A stretch of DNA of 60,067 bases from an uncultured Sphingobacteriaceae bacterium (GTDB lineage: Bacteria; Bacteroidota; Bacteroidia; Sphingobacteriales; Sphingobacteriaceae). Shown here in pieces: positions 56,922 to 60,067 of this stretch. The position numbers and the translations under genes were made by a program. Below the pieces are notes generated by a model. That model worked only from the letters and a program-made list of their open reading frames with translations, was not told the DNA's origin and made no database searches. How positions within the stretch are numbered: the first letter of the stretch is position 1; each line of letters opens with the position of its first letter. The stretch spans positions 1 to 60,067 of the forward strand of contig CAMPKC010000025.1 in NCBI GenBank assembly GCA_946887045.1. Reading direction: 5' to 3'.

Positions 56922-58796
56922 TCATCGTACTATCAGCACCGGAATGCGAACTTTATGTCTTACAGTATCTAAGGTCGTTCCGAAAATCCAATCGCTGATT
57001 CCTTTATGACCATGTGCTCCCATTACCAATAAATCAAGCCCATTCTTTTCGGTCAGAGAAGCAATGGCATTAGCAGCGCTGCCATAGCCAATCAGAATTT
57101 CTGCTTTATAACCCAGCTCCATCAGGTTCAATTTGTATTTCTCAAGGTTTAGAGTATCACTTTGTGTTTCATAATCCATTACTTCATTGCCATGATATCT
57201 GGCGCCCGCGGTTTCAACAATATGAATCAGATAATAAGTTGCCGATTTGCCACCTTGAATCAGAGCATGCCGAATGGTGTTCCTGTCGTTTTTAGAAAAA
57301 TCCACAGGTATCCCGATATTAGAATACGAAACGGTTCCGACCTCTTCAATCTCAAGGGCTTCGCCATGGGGCAGATTGTCTAACTTTTCCTTAGGTTTTT
57401 TTATCAGTGGTACTATCAAAACATATAACAGAAGACAACCTACTGCAAATGTCGCAGGTAATACCAATACATAAATCCACCAGGCATTATCAGTGCTTAG
57501 AATCCATCCATAAATTTCTTCGTAAACCAACTTTACATTCAGCCCGACAATAATAAGAGCGCTGATCCATGCAAGCACTTTTACCCATGGTTTGATTGCA
57601 AAATCCTTCATTAATTGTTTGTCGGATGTAAAGTGAATCAAAGGGATAATAGCGAAACCTAGTTGTAAACTTAGAACTACCTGACTGAGTACCAGTAATT
57701 CACCCAGTGAATCCTCACCGAAATAGAGTATGGTAAACAGACAGGGAACTATGGCTAACAGTCTGGTTATTAGTCGTCTTAACCACGGTTCAATTCGCAG
57801 ATTAAGATGGCCTTCCATTACAATTTGTCCAGCCAGGGTGCCTGTTATCGTAGAACTTTGTCCGGAGGCGATTAAGGCGATGGCAAAAAGGGTAGGAGCA
57901 AGCGATCCGAATATGTCTTCGAGCAATATGTAAGCATCCTGAATTTCAGCAACTTCAAAGAAGCCGTGTTTATAGAATGCCGTGGCCGCAAGAATCAGAA
58001 TTGCTGCGTTTACAAAAAATGCCAGGTTAAGTGCAATTGTGGTATCAATGAGATTAAACTTTAAAGCCTCCTGAATGCCTTTCTTTGTCTTTTCGATTTT
58101 ACGCGTTTGTACAAGCGAAGAATGGAGATAAAGATTATGCGGCATCACTGTAGCACCAATTATTCCGATGGCAATATAAAGTGCATTGCCGCTTAACGCT
58201 GAAGGTTTTAAACCTCGAACCACCTCGCCGATAACAGGTTCAATGATAAGCATTTCGGCCAGAAAGGAAACACCAACTATGAAAACCATCGAAACGATGA
58301 ATACTTCCATCATTCGCATGCCTTTATTTAAGAGGAAAAGTAACAGAAACGTATCTAAAACAGTAATTGATATTCCCCAGATTAAGGGCATGTTAAACAA
58401 AAGATTTAAACCGATTGCCATACCGATGATCTCGGCCAGATCACAGGCTATAATTGCTATTTGCGCCAGTACATATAATGGATAGTTGGCCCATGCCGGA
58501 AATGCGTTTCGTGATGCCTGCGCTAAATCCAATCCTTTTACAATACCTAAACGGGCACTTAAGGATTGCAAAAGCAGTGCGATGATGTTGGACATCAATA
58601 ATATCCACAGCAGTTTGTAGCCAAACTGACTTCCTCCTGCTATATCTGTAGCCCAGTTTCCAGGATCCATGTAGCCAACACTTACAAGATAAGCCGGACC
58701 GATAAAAGCCATAAGCTTTCTCCAACCTGTTTTTCCGGAAGTTTTAACTGAAGCGTGAACTTCTTCTAAGGATTCACTGTATCTGGTTTCTGCCAT
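56922..58796 (-). CDS. mntH: Nramp-type Mn2+/Fe2+ transporter fused to a UspA domain
   Basis: 624 residues. Residues about 25-465 are an Nramp transporter of 11 or so helices with the substrate-binding DPGNWATDIAGGS and MPHNLYLHSS motifs. Residues about 480-624 are a complete UspA domain with intact G-x2-G-x9-G-T (GAHGHKGISDWIFGTT). It imports Mn2+ (or Fe2+) with H+. The fused ATP-binding-type domain is expected on the cytoplasmic side and may tune transport. An operator nearly identical to that of the TonB receptor is 33-46 bases upstream. Confidence 0.95.
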   Translation of the reverse strand: MAETRYSESLEEVHASVKTSGKTGWRKLMAFIGPAYLVSVGYMDPGNWATDIAGGSQFGYKLLWILLMSNIIALLLQSLSARLGIVKGLDLAQASRNAFPAWANYPLYVLAQIAIIACDLAEIIGMAIGLNLLFNMPLIWGISITVLDTFLLLFLLNKGMRMMEVFIVSMVFIVGVSFLAEMLIIEPVIGEVVRGLKPSALSGNALYIAIGIIGATVMPHNLYLHSSLVQTRKIEKTKKGIQEALKFNLIDTTIALNLAFFVNAAILILAATAFYKHGFFEVAEIQDAYILLEDIFGSLAPTLFAIALIASGQSSTITGTLAGQIVMEGHLNLRIEPWLRRLITRLLAIVPCLFTILYFGEDSLGELLVLSQVVLSLQLGFAIIPLIHFTSDKQLMKDFAIKPWVKVLAWISALIIVGLNVKLVYEEIYGWILSTDNAWWIYVLVLPATFAVGCLLLYVLIVPLIKKPKEKLDNLPHGEALEIEEVGTVSYSNIGIPVDFSKNDRNTIRHALIQGGKSATYYLIHIVETAGARYHGNEVMDYETQSDTLNLEKYKLNLMELGYKAEILIGYGSAANAIASLTEKNGLDLLVMGAHGHKGISDWIFGTTLDTVRHKVRIPVLIVR

Positions 58797-58811
58797 AAAT
58801 ATTTTGTTTTG

Positions 58812-58819
58812 TAAATCTA
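58812..58819 (-). promoter_or_regulatory. Near-consensus -7 element of mntH
   Basis: TAGATTTA on the minus strand, one base from TAnnTTTG, 9 bases downstream of the operator at 58829-58842. No clear -33 TTG is visible. Confidence 0.4.
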
Positions 58820-58828
58820 ATAATAAAA

Positions 58829-58842
58829 TTAGGTTAGTCTAA
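58829..58842. promoter_or_regulatory. Candidate DtxR/MntR operator, copy 2 (mntH)
   Basis: TTAGGTTAGTCTAA, one base different from copy 1. It is in the 96-base region between mntH and the divergent Lrp-family gene, close to the mntH start. Confidence 0.78.
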
Positions 58843-58892
58843 AAATAAATTTATACGGATTTTGTTTTAATTTGTGAAGCTTTACAGATATT

Positions 58893-59363
58893 ATGGCTTT
58901 CGAACCGGATAAAACAGACCTTCAGATCCTTGAGATTCTTCAACAGAACGGAAGAATTACCAACCTCCAGCTTTCTCATCAAATTGGCCTATCTCCGGCA
59001 CCAACCCTTGAACGCGTAAGAAAACTGGAAAGCGCCGGTTTTATAAAGAGCTATCACGCGATCGTAGATGAGGAACTTTTAGGATTGGGAATAAAAACTT
59101 TTATCCAGATTCAGTTAGATTTTCATCGCGACAACGCTATTCAGACTTTTGTTGATGAAATAAAAGAAATAAGAGAAGTTGCAGAGTGCCATCATGTAAC
59201 CAGTGGCTGTGATTTTATCCTAAAAATATACGTGAAAGATATTAAGGCTTACGAAAAGCTTATCATGGAGAAAATTAGCCGGATCAGTGTGATAAAAACC
59301 TTTCAAACGATGATGATACTTTCTACAAGTAAAAATGAGCCAGTATTACCTGGAGAGTATTAA
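58893..59363 (+). CDS. Lrp/AsnC-family transcriptional regulator
   Basis: 156 residues. N-terminal HTH (DLQILEILQQNGRITNLQLSHQIGLSPAPTLERVRKLE, the usual Lrp helix-turn-helix) and a C-terminal RAM domain (FIQIQLDFHRDN; ECHHVTSGCDFILKIYVKD). Lrp proteins sense amino acids and act as octamers. The regulon is unknown. It is divergent from mntH; the metal operator is between them but closer to mntH. Confidence 0.92.
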   Translation: MAFEPDKTDLQILEILQQNGRITNLQLSHQIGLSPAPTLERVRKLESAGFIKSYHAIVDEELLGLGIKTFIQIQLDFHRDNAIQTFVDEIKEIREVAECHHVTSGCDFILKIYVKDIKAYEKLIMEKISRISVIKTFQTMMILSTSKNEPVLPGEY

Positions 59364-59372
59364 TTTCCACAA

Positions 59373-59415
59373 GTCTGAAAGTCTTCAATCCCATTAACCC
59401 CGGATGCAATCCGGG
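59373..59415 (+). repeat. REP-like element upstream of the Y1 transposase
   Basis: A conserved lead (GTCTGAAAGTC then TTCAATCCCATTAACCCC) ends in the palindrome CCCGGAT-GCA-ATCCGGG (59399-59415), 11 bases before the transposase ATG. The lead recurs with 21 of 29 matches at 60035. Confidence 0.65.
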
Positions 59416-59425
59416 AGATTACACT

Positions 59426-59872
59426 ATGAGCACCTATACCCAAATCCTCTATCAAATCGTCTTCAGTACCAAGCATCGAAATCCATGCATGCTGAAACCC
59501 AATCGAGATCAATTGTACAAATACATTTGGGGCATTTTGCAAAACAAGAGATGTCACTTGTATCGTATAAATGGAGTAGAAGATCATTTGCATATTGTTA
59601 CGCATCTGCATCCTTCTGTCGCCTTAGCGGGTTTAATAAAAGATATTAAGATTGCCAGTAGTTTGTTTATTAAAGAACAATCTCTTTTCCCTGATTTTGT
59701 TAGCTGGCAGGAAGGATATGGCGCTTTCACTTATTCGATCAAAGAGAAAGATCGACTGATTAATTATGTTAAAAATCAGGAGGAACATCATAAAAAATCT
59801 TCATACAAAGAAGAATTTATCGCCTTACTGAATGAGCATGGAGTTGCTTTCGATGAGAAGTATTTAGATTAG
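59426..59872 (+). CDS. Y1/IS200-type transposase, RAYT-like
   Basis: 148 residues. HUH motif H54-L-H56 in VEDHLHIVTHLHPS and catalytic Y114 with Q118 in INYVKNQEEHH. Such single-domain HUH nucleases move IS200-like elements or, as RAYTs, disperse REP palindromes. No tnpB is present. The palindromes on both sides favour a RAYT-like role; an IS200 copy remains possible. The protein looks intact. Confidence 0.9.
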   Translation: MSTYTQILYQIVFSTKHRNPCMLKPNRDQLYKYIWGILQNKRCHLYRINGVEDHLHIVTHLHPSVALAGLIKDIKIASSLFIKEQSLFPDFVSWQEGYGAFTYSIKEKDRLINYVKNQEEHHKKSSYKEEFIALLNEHGVAFDEKYLD

Positions 59873-59886
59873 GTTCTATAGTTAAT

Positions 59887-59905
59887 TCAACCCTTTCAGG
59901 GTTGA
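59887..59905. repeat. REP-like palindrome
   Basis: TCAACCC / GGGTTGA with a five-base loop TTTCA, 15 bases after the transposase stop. Confidence 0.65.
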
Positions 59906-59925
59906 TAGCCATTTGCGTTGTCCTC

Positions 59926-59944
59926 CCCTGCATGAAATGCAGGG
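59926..59944. repeat. REP-like palindrome
   Basis: CCCTGCAT / ATGCAGGG with loop GAA, a perfect 8-bp stem. Confidence 0.65.
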
Positions 59945-59954
59945 TTATTGGTAT

Positions 59955-59973
59955 TGTATCCCTTCAGGATACA
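59955..59973. repeat. REP-like palindrome
   Basis: TGTATCC / GGATACA with loop CTTCA. It shares the CC(C)TTnCAGG core with the palindrome at 59887 but with compensated flanks. Confidence 0.65.
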
Positions 59974-60034
59974 TACTAAGTGCTAGCTTTATTATTCAAA
60001 TACATTGTAAATCACGCCCGTCAGGTACTCCCAA

Positions 60035-60067
60035 GCCTGAAGAGTTTCAATATTATTAACCCCCGGC
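60035..60067 (+). repeat. Partial REP-like element cut by the window end
   Basis: Repeats the lead sequence seen at 59373 (ending ATTAACCCCCGG). The palindrome that should follow lies beyond the window. Confidence 0.5.

Noticed and set aside
59360..59611. Minus-strand frame opposite the 5' part of the Y1 transposase
   Set aside because: It is antisense to a well-supported transposase frame and crosses the REP-like palindrome; no protein family is visible.
1..60067. CRISPR array, prophage, rRNA or tRNA genes
   Set aside because: No regularly spaced direct repeats, phage structural genes, or rRNA/tRNA-like sequence were found by reading both strands.

Overview
The window looks like a chromosomal segment of a Bacteroidota bacterium, most likely Sphingobacteriales (Pedobacter/Mucilaginibacter-like). 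The reasons are moderate AT richness, promoters with the Bacteroidota -33 TTG / -7 TAnnTTTG elements, TonB-dependent receptors with carboxypeptidase-like N-termini, HU/CCDC81-SPOR and DUF5723-type envelope proteins, and ExbB/ExbD/TonB families typical of that phylum. Genus placement is inference. I saw no rRNA, tRNA, CRISPR array or prophage.

Bases 1-13,900 hold a low-oxygen/stress block: adhE, a response-regulator/CRP fusion, a small eRF1-like protein, a tandem UspA protein, a QueD-like enzyme, a flavin-binding split-barrel protein, a ferredoxin plus ketoacyl synthase pair, and the cbb3-oxidase assembly genes ccoI and ccoS without ccoNOP. At least three promoters here (UspA, queD, ferredoxin), and probably those of the regulator itself and of ccoI, carry a TGAT-N4-RTCA operator. 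In four of them the operator centre lies 36.5 bp upstream of the end of a -7-like element. The regulator has the E..SR recognition-helix signature of FNR, so it is the natural candidate to bind these sites.

Bases 13,900-31,400 are mostly housekeeping and small unknown genes: J-domain/KTSC protein, MscS channel, CvfB, GNAT-nitrilase fusion, cold-shock protein, an orphan receiver protein, two APC permeases flanking a membrane pyrophosphatase, a CmoA plus membrane methyltransferase pair, and aguB-aguA for putrescine synthesis from agmatine.

Bases 31,445-40,469 form one tightly packed seven-gene minus-strand operon: a 1008-residue TPR protein, a plugless outer-membrane barrel, an HU-like/SPOR membrane protein, ExbB, ExbD, TonB and FolC. 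Its composition recalls a Tol-Pal-like envelope or septum system and is the most attractive candidate for an undercharacterised system here. Next come purE, purK and an isolated nuoA-nuoB pair, then rpmH-rnpA-yidD-tsaB on the plus strand. A predicted three-way-junction RNA lies between rpmH and rnpA.

Bases 45,300-53,300 carry two envelope proteins of unknown role, a DUF423 protein, priA, another envelope protein, pcm and smpB. Bases 53,303-58,796 are a metal-uptake locus: a DtxR/MntR-type repressor, a divergent TonB-dependent receptor, a thioredoxin-like protein and an Nramp transporter fused to a UspA domain. Two near-identical 14-bp operators sit in front of the receptor and the Nramp gene. 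The right end has an Lrp regulator and a Y1 (RAYT-like) transposase surrounded by REP-like palindromes, cut by the window edge.
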